This document shows, piece by piece, positions 1-6,386 of a stretch of DNA of 9,928 nucleotides. The position numbers were made by a program, and so were the translations under genes. Below the pieces are notes generated by a model. That model saw only the letters and a program-made list of their open reading frames with translations, had not been told where the DNA came from and did no database searches. How positions within the stretch are numbered: position 1 is the stretch's first letter; every line of letters begins with the position of its first letter. Location: contig JADGMZ010000368.1 in the NCBI GenBank assembly GCA_015234495.1, positions 1-9,928 on the forward strand, read 5' to 3'. The stretch comes from Brevundimonas sp. GTDB taxonomy: Bacteria > Pseudomonadota > Alphaproteobacteria > Caulobacterales > Caulobacteraceae.

Positions 1-1
1 C

Positions 2-76
2 GGGCGGCTCATCGCCTTCCGGGGCGGCGGCGAGCTTGCGCGGACCGAAACCCCTGCCGTGACGCGCCAGCGTTAG
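2..76 (+). CDS. 3' end of an unidentified plus-strand gene (partial)
   Basis: Frame 2 is open from the left edge to a TAG at 74-76 and reads GRLIAFRGGGELARTETPAV followed by TRQR. About 20 of its 24 sense codons end in G or C, as in the real genes here; the other two plus-strand frames show this less clearly. The stop overlaps the TAA of the minus-strand nucleoside hydrolase (73-75), a typical tail-to-tail arrangement. The fragment is too short to assign a family. It could still be non-coding flank, so confidence is limited. Confidence 0.4.
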   Translation, partial: GRLIAFRGGGELARTETPAVTRQR

Positions 77-1020
77 TTTGTCCGGGGCGCCCCGACGGCG
101 TCGGCGAGCAGGGCGAACACGCCCTCGGCGTCGACCGTCATGGCCCAGCGGTGCGGCCGCGTCCCCGCCACCGCCTCGCGGAACTCCACCGCCGTATGGC
201 CGCGGGTCAGGTCGCTCTGCGTCTCCACCGCGATGCGGCAGGGCCTCAGTTCGAACAGCCCGGGCCGCGCCAGCCAGGCCACCGGACAGACGTCGTGCAC
301 CGGCGGCGCGTCCCAGCCGACGATCTCCCGCTCGACCCGCTGCGAAAAGCGCATCATCGCCGCCGCCGTTTCCGCCGTCGGCGTGCCGATCTCCTCCAGC
401 CCCGCGATCCGCGCCCCGGTGGCCCGCGCCTGGTGCGTCGCATCCAGTCCGAACAGCACCACCTCGCAGCCGCTGGCCAGCACCTCGGCCGCGGCCTCGG
501 GGTCGGCCCAGATGTTGAATTCGGCCGAGGCGGTGATGTTGCCGCCCTCGCTGCGCGCCCCGCCCATCGCCGCCACCGGCCCCAGCCGCCGGGCCAGCTC
601 CGGCGCCTTGCGCAGGGCCAGCGCCAGATTGGTCATCGGCCCCAGCACCGCCAGGGCGGTCGACCGCTCCGGACGCGCCATCACCAGCTCCACCAGGGCG
701 TCGACCGCATGTCCGTCCGCACACGGAGCATCCGGCTCGAACGGCGCCAGGTCGCCCAGTCCTTCCGGCCCGTGGAATTCGCCGGCCCCCGCCGGCGCGC
801 GCCTGAGCGGCCGCTCCGCACCGGCGAACACCGGCACGTCCTCGCGGCCGGCGATCTGCCTCAGCATCCGCGCATTCCGCGCCGTCTTCTCCACCGGCAC
901 ATTGCCGCCCACCGTGGTGACGGCCAGCAGGTCCAGCGCCTCCGCGCCGAACGCCAGCATCAGGGCCACGGCGTCGTCCACGCCGGGGTCGCAGTCGATG
1001 ATCAGGGCCTGTCGCGTCAT
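73..1020 (-). CDS. Nucleoside hydrolase (inosine-uridine preferring family)
   Basis: Predicted to hydrolyse the N-glycosidic bond of ribonucleosides to give base and ribose, in nucleoside salvage or catabolism in the cytoplasm. The 315 residues match the usual family length. The N-terminal Ca2+/ribose-binding motif DCDPGVDDAVAL is at residues 9-20, so Asp11, Asp15 and Asp16 correspond to the family's metal ligands. VGGNV (Asn40), AEFNIWADPEAA (166-177) and VHDVCPVAW (His242, Asp243, the last metal ligand) follow in the expected order. All key residues are present, so it should be active. Base specificity cannot be read from sequence. It starts 38 bp after the racemase-family gene on the same strand, with only a weak GAGGG ribosome site very close to the ATG, so the two are probably co-transcribed. 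Confidence 0.93.
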   Translation of the reverse strand: MTRQALIIDCDPGVDDAVALMLAFGAEALDLLAVTTVGGNVPVEKTARNARMLRQIAGREDVPVFAGAERPLRRAPAGAGEFHGPEGLGDLAPFEPDAPCADGHAVDALVELVMARPERSTALAVLGPMTNLALALRKAPELARRLGPVAAMGGARSEGGNITASAEFNIWADPEAAAEVLASGCEVVLFGLDATHQARATGARIAGLEEIGTPTAETAAAMMRFSQRVEREIVGWDAPPVHDVCPVAWLARPGLFELRPCRIAVETQSDLTRGHTAVEFREAVAGTRPHRWAMTVDAEGVFALLADAVGAPRTN

Positions 1021-1058
1021 CCGCCCTCAGTGCCGCGCCCCGCGCCCCGCCGCAATCC

Positions 1059-1721
1059 TCAGGCGCAGGCCTTCACGCACGCCGCCGCCAGCACCTCGGC
1101 CGAATCGACCAGCGGGACCGGCGCCTCGTCGGGCTCCAGCAGCAGCGGAACCTCGGTGCAGCCGCCGATCACCGCCTGCCCCCCGCGCGCGGCCAGGGCC
1201 GCCGCCAGCCGCCGCATCTCCGCCCGCGGCCCGTCGCCCAGGTCGCCGGCCTTGAAGCCCAGCACCGCCGCCATGAAGTCCGCACGCTCCGCCTCGTCCA
1301 GCGTCTCAGGCTCCAGCCCGGCCGCGGTCAGCGCCTCGACGTACAGCGCCGTCCCGCCCGGCGTCGCCAGCACCCCGACGCGCCGCGCCCCCGTCGCCCC
1401 GGCCGCCGTCACCGTCTCGGCGATCATGTCAATGAAGGGCAGGCCCGCGGCGCGGATCGCCTCCACATGGGCGTGGGCGGTGTTGCACGGCATGGCCAGC
1501 ACCTCGGCCCCCATCTCCCCCAGTCGCGCCGCCATCTCGCCCAGCGCGCGCCGGGCCCCCTCCGGGTCGCTGTGCCGGTTGGGAACCTGCGGGTTCAGGT
1601 CGACCAGCATGCGCACATGGTCCTCGTCGCCGGCCGCCGGGGTCAGGGCCTGCACCCGCGCCATGAAGGCGGTCGTCGCCGCCGGCCCCATGCCGCCCAG
1701 AACCCCCAGAATTCTCGCCAT
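1059..1721 (-). CDS. Aspartate/glutamate racemase family protein
   Basis: A 220-residue cofactor-independent amino-acid racemase of the Asp/Glu/hydantoin racemase superfamily. The N-terminus MARILGVLGGMGPAATTAFM is the classic glycine-rich start. The two catalytic cysteines are Cys79 in MPCNTAHAH and Cys188 in GGCTEVPLL, so proton abstraction from both faces should be possible. The likely substrate is aspartate or a related acidic amino acid; this is inferred from the family and not from a specific residue. The frame is open to 1799, but the ATG at 1721 is preferred. It is preceded by GGGAG seven bases upstream, starts exactly at the conserved motif, and leaves room for promoters. The longer form would overlap the start of the divergent DUF819 gene. 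The nucleoside hydrolase follows 38 bp downstream. Confidence 0.92.
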   Translation of the reverse strand: MARILGVLGGMGPAATTAFMARVQALTPAAGDEDHVRMLVDLNPQVPNRHSDPEGARRALGEMAARLGEMGAEVLAMPCNTAHAHVEAIRAAGLPFIDMIAETVTAAGATGARRVGVLATPGGTALYVEALTAAGLEPETLDEAERADFMAAVLGFKAGDLGDGPRAEMRRLAAALAARGGQAVIGGCTEVPLLLEPDEAPVPLVDSAEVLAAACVKACA

Positions 1722-1798
1722 CGCCACGCTCCCGTGCAGCCGGCGCTTGCCAGCCGCGCCGTTCGCCGCCCTTATGCGGGCAATCACAGAGGACGCCA
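1722..1798. promoter_or_regulatory. Divergent intergenic region between racemase-family gene and DUF819 gene
   Basis: These 77 bp separate two genes transcribed away from each other, so promoters for both must lie here or extend into coding sequence. On the plus strand a weak sigma70-like pair, TTGCCA at 1747-1752 and TTATGC at 1772-1777, has a longer-than-ideal 19-bp spacer. AGAGGA at 1788-1793 is a good ribosome site five bases before the DUF819 ATG. On the minus strand GGGAG serves the racemase-family gene. The location is secure; the promoter hexamers are tentative. Confidence 0.4.
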
Positions 1799-3067
1799 AT
1801 GCAGACCAAAACCGAGGCCGCGACCGCCCTGATCACCAACGACGCCGTCGTCCTCGGCCTGCTCGCCGTCATCCTCGGCGGCGTCTTCTGGGCCTCGAAC
1901 CTGAGCCACCCGTGGGTCAAGCGGTTCTTCACCGTCATCCCGGCCCTGCTGCTGTGCTATTTCCTGCCCTCGCTGCTGACCACCTTCGGGATCGTCGATC
2001 CCGAGACCTCGCGGCTCTATTTCATCGCCTCGCGCTTCCTGCTGCCGGCCGCCCTCGTCCTGCTCACCGTCTCGGCCGACCTGCCGGCGGTGTTCGGGCT
2101 CGGCCCCAAGGCGGTGATCATGTTCTTCACCGGCACCATCGGGGTGATGATCGGCGGCCCGGTCGCCCTGCTGCTGACCAGCTGGATCGCCCCCGACCTG
2201 ATGGGCGCCGGGCCCGAGGCCATCTGGCGCGGCATGGCCACCGTCGCCGGCAGCTGGATCGGCGGCTCGGCCAACCAGACCGCCCTCTACGAGATCTACG
2301 GCGCCGGCCCCGACGTCTTCTCCATCTGGATCGCCGTCGATGTCGTCGTCGCCAATATCTGGATGGCCGTGGTCCTGTGGATCGCCGCCAACCAGCGCAT
2401 GGTCGACCGCTGGTTCCGCGCCGACGCCTCCGCCGTCGACCGCGTCCGCGACAAGGCCGAGGCCTATGAGGCCGAGACCGCCCGCATCCCGGCCCTCAAG
2501 GACCTGATCTTCATCCTCGCCGTCGGCTTCGGCGCCGTCGGCCTCGCCCACGCCGTCGCCGATCCGCTGTCCGCCTGGTTCGGCGCCAGCTTCGACTGGG
2601 CCCAGCGCCTGTCGTTCGACTCCAGCTTCTTCTGGCTGGTGCTGGTCGCCACCGTCATCGGCGTGCTGCTGTCCTTCACCGGCGCCCGCAGGCTGCAGGG
2701 CCCCGGCGCGGCCAAGGTCGGCTCGGTCTTCGTCTATGTGCTGGTCGCCACCGTCGGCCTGAACATGAACATCGGGGCCATCCTCGATTCCCCCGTCTAC
2801 TTCCTGATCGGCGGGGTCTGGATGCTGATCCACGTGGCCCTGATGGTCGGCATGGCCTTCCTGATCCGCGCCCCCAGCTTCTTCCTCGGCGTCGGCTCCA
2901 TGGCCAACATCGGCGGCGCCGCCTCGGCCCCGGTCGCCGCCGCCGCCTTCCACCCCTCCCTGGCCCCGGTGGGCGTGCTGCTGGCCGTGGTCGGCTACAT
3001 CATCGGCACCGCCGCCGCCTGGTTCACAGGCCTGGTGATGATGCAGATCGCCGCCGGGGCGGGCTGA
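1799..3067 (+). CDS. DUF819 family polytopic membrane protein (putative transporter)
   Basis: A 422-residue inner-membrane protein of the DUF819 (YjcL-like) family. Hydrophobic segments lie near residues 16-33, 43-62, 74-92, 104-130, 174-196, 236-254, 277-294, 307-328, 332-356 and 386-416. A charged loop at about 200-232 divides two halves. Each half carries a small-residue, Asn-containing segment: GSWIGGSANQTAL at 151-163 and GSMANIGGAASAPVAAA at 366-382. This is consistent with the inverted-repeat transporter fold and broken helices of the BART/CPA-type superfamily. The substrate is unknown. Divergence from an amino-acid racemase family gene hints at an amino acid or small peptide, which is an inference. 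The ATG at 1799 is supported by AGAGGA five bases upstream. Confidence 0.9.
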   Translation: MQTKTEAATALITNDAVVLGLLAVILGGVFWASNLSHPWVKRFFTVIPALLLCYFLPSLLTTFGIVDPETSRLYFIASRFLLPAALVLLTVSADLPAVFGLGPKAVIMFFTGTIGVMIGGPVALLLTSWIAPDLMGAGPEAIWRGMATVAGSWIGGSANQTALYEIYGAGPDVFSIWIAVDVVVANIWMAVVLWIAANQRMVDRWFRADASAVDRVRDKAEAYEAETARIPALKDLIFILAVGFGAVGLAHAVADPLSAWFGASFDWAQRLSFDSSFFWLVLVATVIGVLLSFTGARRLQGPGAAKVGSVFVYVLVATVGLNMNIGAILDSPVYFLIGGVWMLIHVALMVGMAFLIRAPSFFLGVGSMANIGGAASAPVAAAAFHPSLAPVGVLLAVVGYIIGTAAAWFTGLVMMQIAAGAG

Positions 3068-3082
3068 TCGACCGGGCCACGC

Positions 3083-3106
3083 AACCCTCCGCTGCGGCGG
3101 GGGGTT
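3083..3106 (+). terminator. Hairpin terminator candidate after DUF819 gene
   Basis: AACCCTCCGC (3083-3092) pairs with GCGGGGGGTT (3097-3106) around a TGCG loop, giving a 10-bp stem with a single G-U wobble. It starts 15 bases after the DUF819 stop. The following sequence (CCCTCTTTC) has only a short T tract, so termination may be incomplete. It probably separates the DUF819 gene from the FMN reductase gene or reduces read-through. Confidence 0.55.
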
Positions 3107-3139
3107 CCCTCTTTCGCCCGCAGACGAAGGAGAACGGTC

Positions 3140-3712
3140 ATGACGCGCTACAAGGTCGGCTATCTGGTCGGCAGCCTGTCGAAGGACTCGATCAACCGCA
3201 AACTGGCCAGGGCCCTCGCCCGCCTGGCCCCGCCCGAACTGGAGCTGTCGGAGATCCCCTTCGCCGACCTGCCGCTCTACAGCTACGACTTCGACGCCGA
3301 CTACCCGCGCGTGGCCCGCGATTTCAAGGGCGCGATCAGCGACTCCGACGCCATCCTGTTCGTCTCGCCCGAGTACAACCGCTCCATCCCCGGCGCGCTC
3401 AAGAACGCCATCGACTGGGCCAGCCGCCCCTACGGCTCCAACGCCTTCACCCGCAAGCCGACCGCGGTCATCGGCGCCTCGCCCGGCTCGATCGGCACCG
3501 CCATAGCCCAGCAGCACCTCAAGGGCGTTCTGGCCTTCTGCAACGCCCCGCTGATGAACTCGCCCGAGGCCTACATCCAGTTCACCCCCGGCCTCGTCAC
3601 CGACGACGGCGAGGTCACCGTCCAGTCGACCGAGGAATTCCTGCGCAACTTCATGGCCGAGTTCGCCCTCTTCATCGGCCGGGTCCACACGGTGCTGCCG
3701 CGCGAGCGTTAG
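3140..3712 (+). CDS. NADPH-dependent FMN reductase family protein
   Basis: A 190-residue flavodoxin-like NAD(P)H:FMN/quinone/azo reductase, expected to be cytosolic. The FMN-phosphate loop GSLSKDSIN is at residues 11-19. The second hallmark runs from SPEYNRSIPGALKNAIDW (76-93) into ASRP, and contacts the flavin ring. GASPGSIGT (112-120) is the third glycine-rich segment of the family. This resembles the YieF/ChrR type, whose members reduce quinones, azo dyes or chromate; the physiological acceptor here is unknown. GAAGGAG at 3126-3132 is a strong ribosome site seven bases before the ATG. A terminator-like hairpin lies upstream, so it may be monocistronic. A palindromic element begins one base after its stop codon. 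Confidence 0.93.
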   Translation: MTRYKVGYLVGSLSKDSINRKLARALARLAPPELELSEIPFADLPLYSYDFDADYPRVARDFKGAISDSDAILFVSPEYNRSIPGALKNAIDWASRPYGSNAFTRKPTAVIGASPGSIGTAIAQQHLKGVLAFCNAPLMNSPEAYIQFTPGLVTDDGEVTVQSTEEFLRNFMAEFALFIGRVHTVLPRER

Positions 3713-3792
3713 GAAAGCGGGGACACACACCACTTTCGGGCAGCCGCCCTCGTGATCCGATCAACGACCGAAAGTGGTGTGTCCCCACTTTC
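3713..3792. repeat. Imperfect inverted repeat, REP-like palindromic element
   Basis: The left arm (3713-3739) contains GGGGACACACACCACTTTCGG. Its near reverse complement is the right arm (3768-3792), beginning CCGAAAGTGGTGTGTCCCC. The arms differ by one extra AC dinucleotide on the left and one C/T change (GCGGGG versus GTGGGG). They enclose a 28-base loop. The element fills almost the whole 90-bp gap between two convergent genes. It could act as a bidirectional terminator or mRNA stabiliser. The length, symmetry and intergenic position fit REP/RAYT-type mobile palindromes, but no transposase is present, so that assignment is inference. Confidence 0.7.
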
Positions 3793-3802
3793 CCCCACTT
3801 CC

Positions 3803-4801
3803 CTACAGCCCCGCGCCCACCACGCTCTCATATCCGAACAGCCCCTGCGCCCCGCCGGTGTGCAGGAACACCACCGTCTCGCCCCTGAACGCGCCCGTCT
3901 TCGCCAGCGCGATCAGCCCCTTCATCGCCTTGCCGCTGTAGACCGGGTCCAGCACGATTCCGTCGGTCCGCGCCGCCAGCTTCAGGGCGTCGATCACGCC
4001 CTGATCGACCAGTCCGTAGCCCTCGCCGACGTAGTCGCAGTCCGCCACGACCATCTCCGGCGTCACCGCCTCGGGCCGCCCCAGCAGGGCCGCCGTCTCG
4101 CGCGCCAGCTTGAGCACATTCTCCTCCTGCTTTGGCTTCGGCGCCCGCACCCCGATGCCCAGCACCGGAATGTCCGCCCCCATCACCGCCAGCCCGGCCA
4201 CCAGCCCGGCGTGGGTCCCGGCGCTGCCGGTCGCGGTGACGATCCGGTCGACCCTCAGGTCCAGCTCGTCGGCCCCGACCACGATCTCGCGGGCGCAGTC
4301 GACATAGCCCAGCGCCCCGACCGGGTTCGAGCCGCCGCCCGGGATCACATAGGGCCGCCCGCCCCGCGCCCGCACCTGCGCCGCCGTCGCCTCCAGCTCG
4401 GCCGCCATGTCGGTCCCGCCCGCCACGAACCGAACCCCCGCCCCGAACAGCCGGTCCAGAAGCACGTTGCCGTTGGCGGTATAGTCGTGCGCCTTCGACC
4501 CGGTCCGCTCCTCCAGGATGACCTCGCAGGCCAGCCCATGCGCCGCCGCCGCCGCCGCCGTCTGGCGCACATGGTTCGACTGCACCGCCCCCTGGGTCAC
4601 CAGCGTATCGGCCTCCTGCTCGAAGGCCTCGCCGAGCAGAAATTCCAGCTTGCGCGTCTTGTTGCCGCCGCCGGCCAGTCCGGTGCAGTCGTCGCGCTTG
4701 ATCCACAGATCGACGCCCAGTTCCTCACCCAGCCGCGGCAGCGGCTCCAGCGGCGTCGGCAGATGGGCGAGGCGGACACGGGGAAAGCGGGCGAGATGCA
4801 T
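3803..4801 (-). CDS. PLP-dependent D-cysteine desulfhydrase / L-cysteate sulfo-lyase family enzyme
   Basis: A 332-residue fold-type II PLP enzyme of the ACC deaminase/D-cysteine desulfhydrase family. Members convert D-cysteine to pyruvate, H2S and ammonia, or L-cysteate to pyruvate, sulfite and ammonia. [19 protein letters not shown] (35-53) contains the PLP-binding Lys48. [14 protein letters not shown] (69-82) is the substrate-carboxylate loop. [14 protein letters not shown] (153-166) and the phosphate-binding [11 protein letters not shown] (190-200) follow. The opening [20 protein letters not shown] is typical for this group. D-cysteine and L-cysteate activity cannot be separated by eye, so no symbol is given. 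AAGGAG (complement of 4808-4813) lies six bases before the ATG. The BLUF gene ends 57 bp upstream on the same strand. Confidence 0.92.
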   Translation of the reverse strand: MHLARFPRVRLAHLPTPLEPLPRLGEELGVDLWIKRDDCTGLAGGGNKTRKLEFLLGEAFEQEADTLVTQGAVQSNHVRQTAAAAAAHGLACEVILEERTGSKAHDYTANGNVLLDRLFGAGVRFVAGGTDMAAELEATAAQVRARGGRPYVIPGGGSNPVGALGYVDCAREIVVGADELDLRVDRIVTATGSAGTHAGLVAGLAVMGADIPVLGIGVRAPKPKQEENVLKLARETAALLGRPEAVTPEMVVADCDYVGEGYGLVDQGVIDALKLAARTDGIVLDPVYSGKAMKGLIALAKTGAFRGETVVFLHTGGAQGLFGYESVVGAGL

Positions 4802-4831
4802 GGGAAGCTCCTTGTCGCCCGCCTTCTAGCC

Positions 4832-4847
4832 CATCCCGGCCGGAATG
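4832..4847. promoter_or_regulatory. Near-perfect 16-bp palindrome between BLUF and PLP-enzyme genes
   Basis: CATCCCGGCCGGAATG is self-complementary except for one pair, and on the minus-strand RNA that pair becomes a G-U wobble. It lies in the 57-bp gap, about 19 bases upstream of the ribosome site of the PLP-enzyme gene. It may be a repressor-type operator or a small mRNA hairpin modulating translation. GC-rich palindromes arise easily at this base composition, so this is tentative. Confidence 0.25.
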
Positions 4848-4858
4848 CCGAAGGGGCG

Positions 4859-5293
4859 TCAGACGGGGCCGGCGGCCTCTCCGACGGCGGCGCCCGGCGG
4901 CACGGTGCGGCCGCGGAGGGCCTCGGCCAGTCCGGTGGAACTGAGCGTCGGATTGGCGATCAGGGCGTCGAGGCGATCGCGGATGTCGCGGTCGAGGGCC
5001 ACCCCCGCCATCCCCCAGCCGGCGAACAACAGGTCGTCGACCCGACGCCGGTCCACCAGCACCAGGTCATAGTGGCGCGGGTCGTCCTCGAGCCGTCGCA
5101 ACAGGGCGTCCAGGGCCTGAGGCTCGCCTTCAAGCGCCTGAACGAAATGGCCGTCATGGCCAACCAGGGCGCCGCCGATGCCCTGCTCCAGATTGACCGC
5201 CTGGGCCCGGCGGGCGATCTCGGCCGCCTGCGCGGCGAGGTCCCGGCGGCTCGTCGCCGTACTCACATAAATCAGCCGATCCGGCATACGCAC
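4859..5293 (-). CDS. BLUF domain blue-light sensor (single-domain)
   Basis: A 144-residue protein consisting of one BLUF (blue light using FAD) domain plus a short C-terminal tail, probably cytosolic. The diagnostic flavin-pocket residues are all present: Tyr9 in LIYVSTA, Asn34 in AVNLEQGIGGALV, Gln52 in FVQALEG, and Trp93 and Met95 in GWGMA. They correspond to Tyr21, Asn45, Gln63, Trp104 and Met106 of AppA, with an offset of 11-12. The Tyr-Gln photoswitch should therefore work. There is no fused output domain, so signalling must pass through a partner. The frame begins with GTG at 5293, with GGAG 12 bases upstream. An ATG two codons later (5287) is an equally plausible start. The PLP enzyme gene follows 57 bp downstream and may be co-transcribed. 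Confidence 0.93.
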   Translation of the reverse strand: MRMPDRLIYVSTATSRRDLAAQAAEIARRAQAVNLEQGIGGALVGHDGHFVQALEGEPQALDALLRRLEDDPRHYDLVLVDRRRVDDLLFAGWGMAGVALDRDIRDRLDALIANPTLSSTGLAEALRGRTVPPGAAVGEAAGPV

Positions 5294-5330
5294 CCCATCA
5301 CACCACTCCGGCCCACAGGCCCCTCCGCTA

Positions 5331-5402
5331 CAACCTTTGCGATTAATAACGCAGACAACGTGATAAAGTCGTGGGGTTCTTCAGCCGTCGACAGACTTTT
5401 TT
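5331..5402. promoter_or_regulatory. AT-rich candidate promoter/operator patch upstream of BLUF gene
   Basis: This is one of the most AT-rich stretches in a very GC-rich window, 40-110 bases upstream of the BLUF start. It contains the split inverted repeat TGCG-ATTAATAA-CGCA (5338-5353), a possible regulator site. On the plus strand TTGCGA (5337-5342) and TGATAA (5361-5366) are spaced 18 bp, like a weak sigma70 promoter. AAAGTC (5365-5370) pairs with GACTTT (5394-5399), followed by a run of T to 5402. The BLUF promoter on the minus strand probably lies here, but I cannot fix its hexamers. Confidence 0.35.
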
Positions 5403-5559
5403 CGCTTCGCCGGCGATGACGCCGGAACCGATGTCGCGGACCGTTGTTTATCGATCGGACCAAGCGGCGATGCGCGCTCGACTAGTCCACCAGCGGCCCG
5501 GCCTCTGCCACGCCCCCCCGACGCAGGCCGGGCCGCACCTTATCTGGACATCGCGAAGC

Positions 5560-5667
5560 AGGGCTTAGGGCTTTTAGGGCTTAGGGCTTAGGGCTTAGAA
5601 ATTAGGAGGAGCAGACTCCTGGCCATGGGTCTTGGCCCCGGCGATTAAGCCCTAAGCCCTAAGCCCT
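5560..5667. repeat. AGGGCTT heptamer arrays in inverted orientation (large hairpin/cruciform)
   Basis: Five AGGGCTT units occur at 5560-5566, 5567-5573, 5576-5582, 5583-5589 and 5590-5596, with two extra T bases after the second. Three inverted units (AAGCCCT) occupy 5647-5667. Bases 5576-5597 and 5646-5667 form a perfect 22-bp inverted repeat. The 48-base loop holds two more hairpins: AGGAG/CTCCT (5607-5611 with 5616-5620) and GGCCA/TGGCC (5621-5625 with 5633-5637). The structure ends 38 bp before the TetR start, so it lies in that gene's promoter or leader. No target-site duplication or transposase is visible. Confidence 0.85.
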
Positions 5668-5705
5668 CCCTTGCCGCCCCGGCCCCATGGCGTGATGCTG
5701 TTCCC

Positions 5706-6326
5706 ATGGCCGAATCGCCTGCCGCTCCCGCGCGCCTGCGCGACCGCTCCGCCACCGAGGCCCTGATCGTCGAGGCCGGCGAGCGCATCCTGCTGCGCGA
5801 CGGCTTCCCCGGGCTCAACGTCCAGACCCTCGCCGCCGAGGCCGGCTGCGACCGCAAGCTGGTCTATCGCTATTTCGACGGCGTCGACGGCGCGGTCGAA
5901 CGCATCGCCGCCCGCGCCCACGCCTCTCTGGTCCGTTACCTCGACGCCGTCCCCGCCTCGGGGACCGAATCCCTGCGCTGTTTCGCGCGCGAGAGCCTGT
6001 CCGCCTGGCTGGGCGCCCTGCGCGCCAGCCCCCTGACCCTCCGCTTGATGGCCTGGGCCCTGGTCGAGTCCTCGCCCCTGCTCAACCGCATCGAGGCCGA
6101 GCGTTCGGCCGTGCTGCAGGCCTGGATGCGCGAGCGCCGCCCCCGGCTGCGCACCCCGCCGGCCGGTGACGCGGTGGCTGTCAACGCCGTGCTTCTGGCC
6201 GCCGTCCAGCACCTCGCCCTGTCCGGCGGCGCCAGACCCGGCGTCGGCGGGGTCGCCCTCGACGACGCCGGCTGGGCGCGCATGGAATCGGCGCTGGACC
6301 AGCTTCTGGCGGCCTTTCCGGACTGA
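5706..6326 (+). CDS. TetR family transcriptional regulator
   Basis: A 206-residue regulator with the TetR layout: an N-terminal DNA-binding domain (about 15-62) and a variable all-helical ligand/dimer domain. The helix-turn-helix is LNVQTLAAEAGCDRKLVYRY (38-57), followed by the typical Phe-Asp/Gly turn. The ligand is unknown. No good ribosome site precedes the ATG at 5706; nearby ATG and GTG codons at 5692-5697 are out of frame, so this start is the best available. CCCATGGC occurs upstream at 5684-5691 and again across the start at 5703-5710, a possible autoregulatory site. An AraC-type gene follows 60 bp later. The regulator probably controls itself and the downstream genes, by analogy with the family. 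Confidence 0.9.
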   Translation: MAESPAAPARLRDRSATEALIVEAGERILLRDGFPGLNVQTLAAEAGCDRKLVYRYFDGVDGAVERIAARAHASLVRYLDAVPASGTESLRCFARESLSAWLGALRASPLTLRLMAWALVESSPLLNRIEAERSAVLQAWMRERRPRLRTPPAGDAVAVNAVLLAAVQHLALSGGARPGVGGVALDDAGWARMESALDQLLAAFPD

Positions 6327-6386
6327 CGACGCATCCGGACGCGGCCTCCACGGCCTCTGAGCGGGGAGAACCTTTCCAAGGCGCCC

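Larger units (their letters stand above)
5294..5705. other. Gene-free region between BLUF and TetR genes
   Basis: About 410 bp between divergent genes, with no credible coding sequence; small open frames lack ribosome sites and the local codon bias. Contents from left to right are a locally AT-rich patch (about 5331-5402), a small perfect hairpin CCGGCG-ATGA-CGCCGG (5410-5425), a non-repetitive stretch with nothing recognised (5426-5559), and the AGGGCTT heptamer inverted-repeat element (5560-5667). Promoters for both flanking genes should lie here. Confidence 0.6.

Noticed and set aside
151..2469. 772-residue plus-strand open frame across the nucleoside hydrolase, racemase-family gene and DUF819 gene
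   Set aside because: Arg/Pro/His-rich translation overlapping three well-supported genes, including two on the other strand.
1784..3733. 649-residue minus-strand open frame opposite the DUF819 and FMN reductase genes
   Set aside because: It is antisense to two clear genes; its product is low-complexity Gly/Asp/Gln/His-rich sequence, typical of shadow frames in GC-rich DNA.
5371..5568. 65-codon plus-strand frame in the gap upstream of the TetR gene
   Set aside because: GTG start without a ribosome site, mixed codon use unlike the neighbours, no recognisable motif, and it runs into the heptamer repeat.
5560..5667. CRISPR array or true telomere repeat
   Set aside because: The units are contiguous 7-mers without spacers, so this is not CRISPR; similarity to TTTAGGG-type telomeres is superficial and the arrays are internal and inverted.
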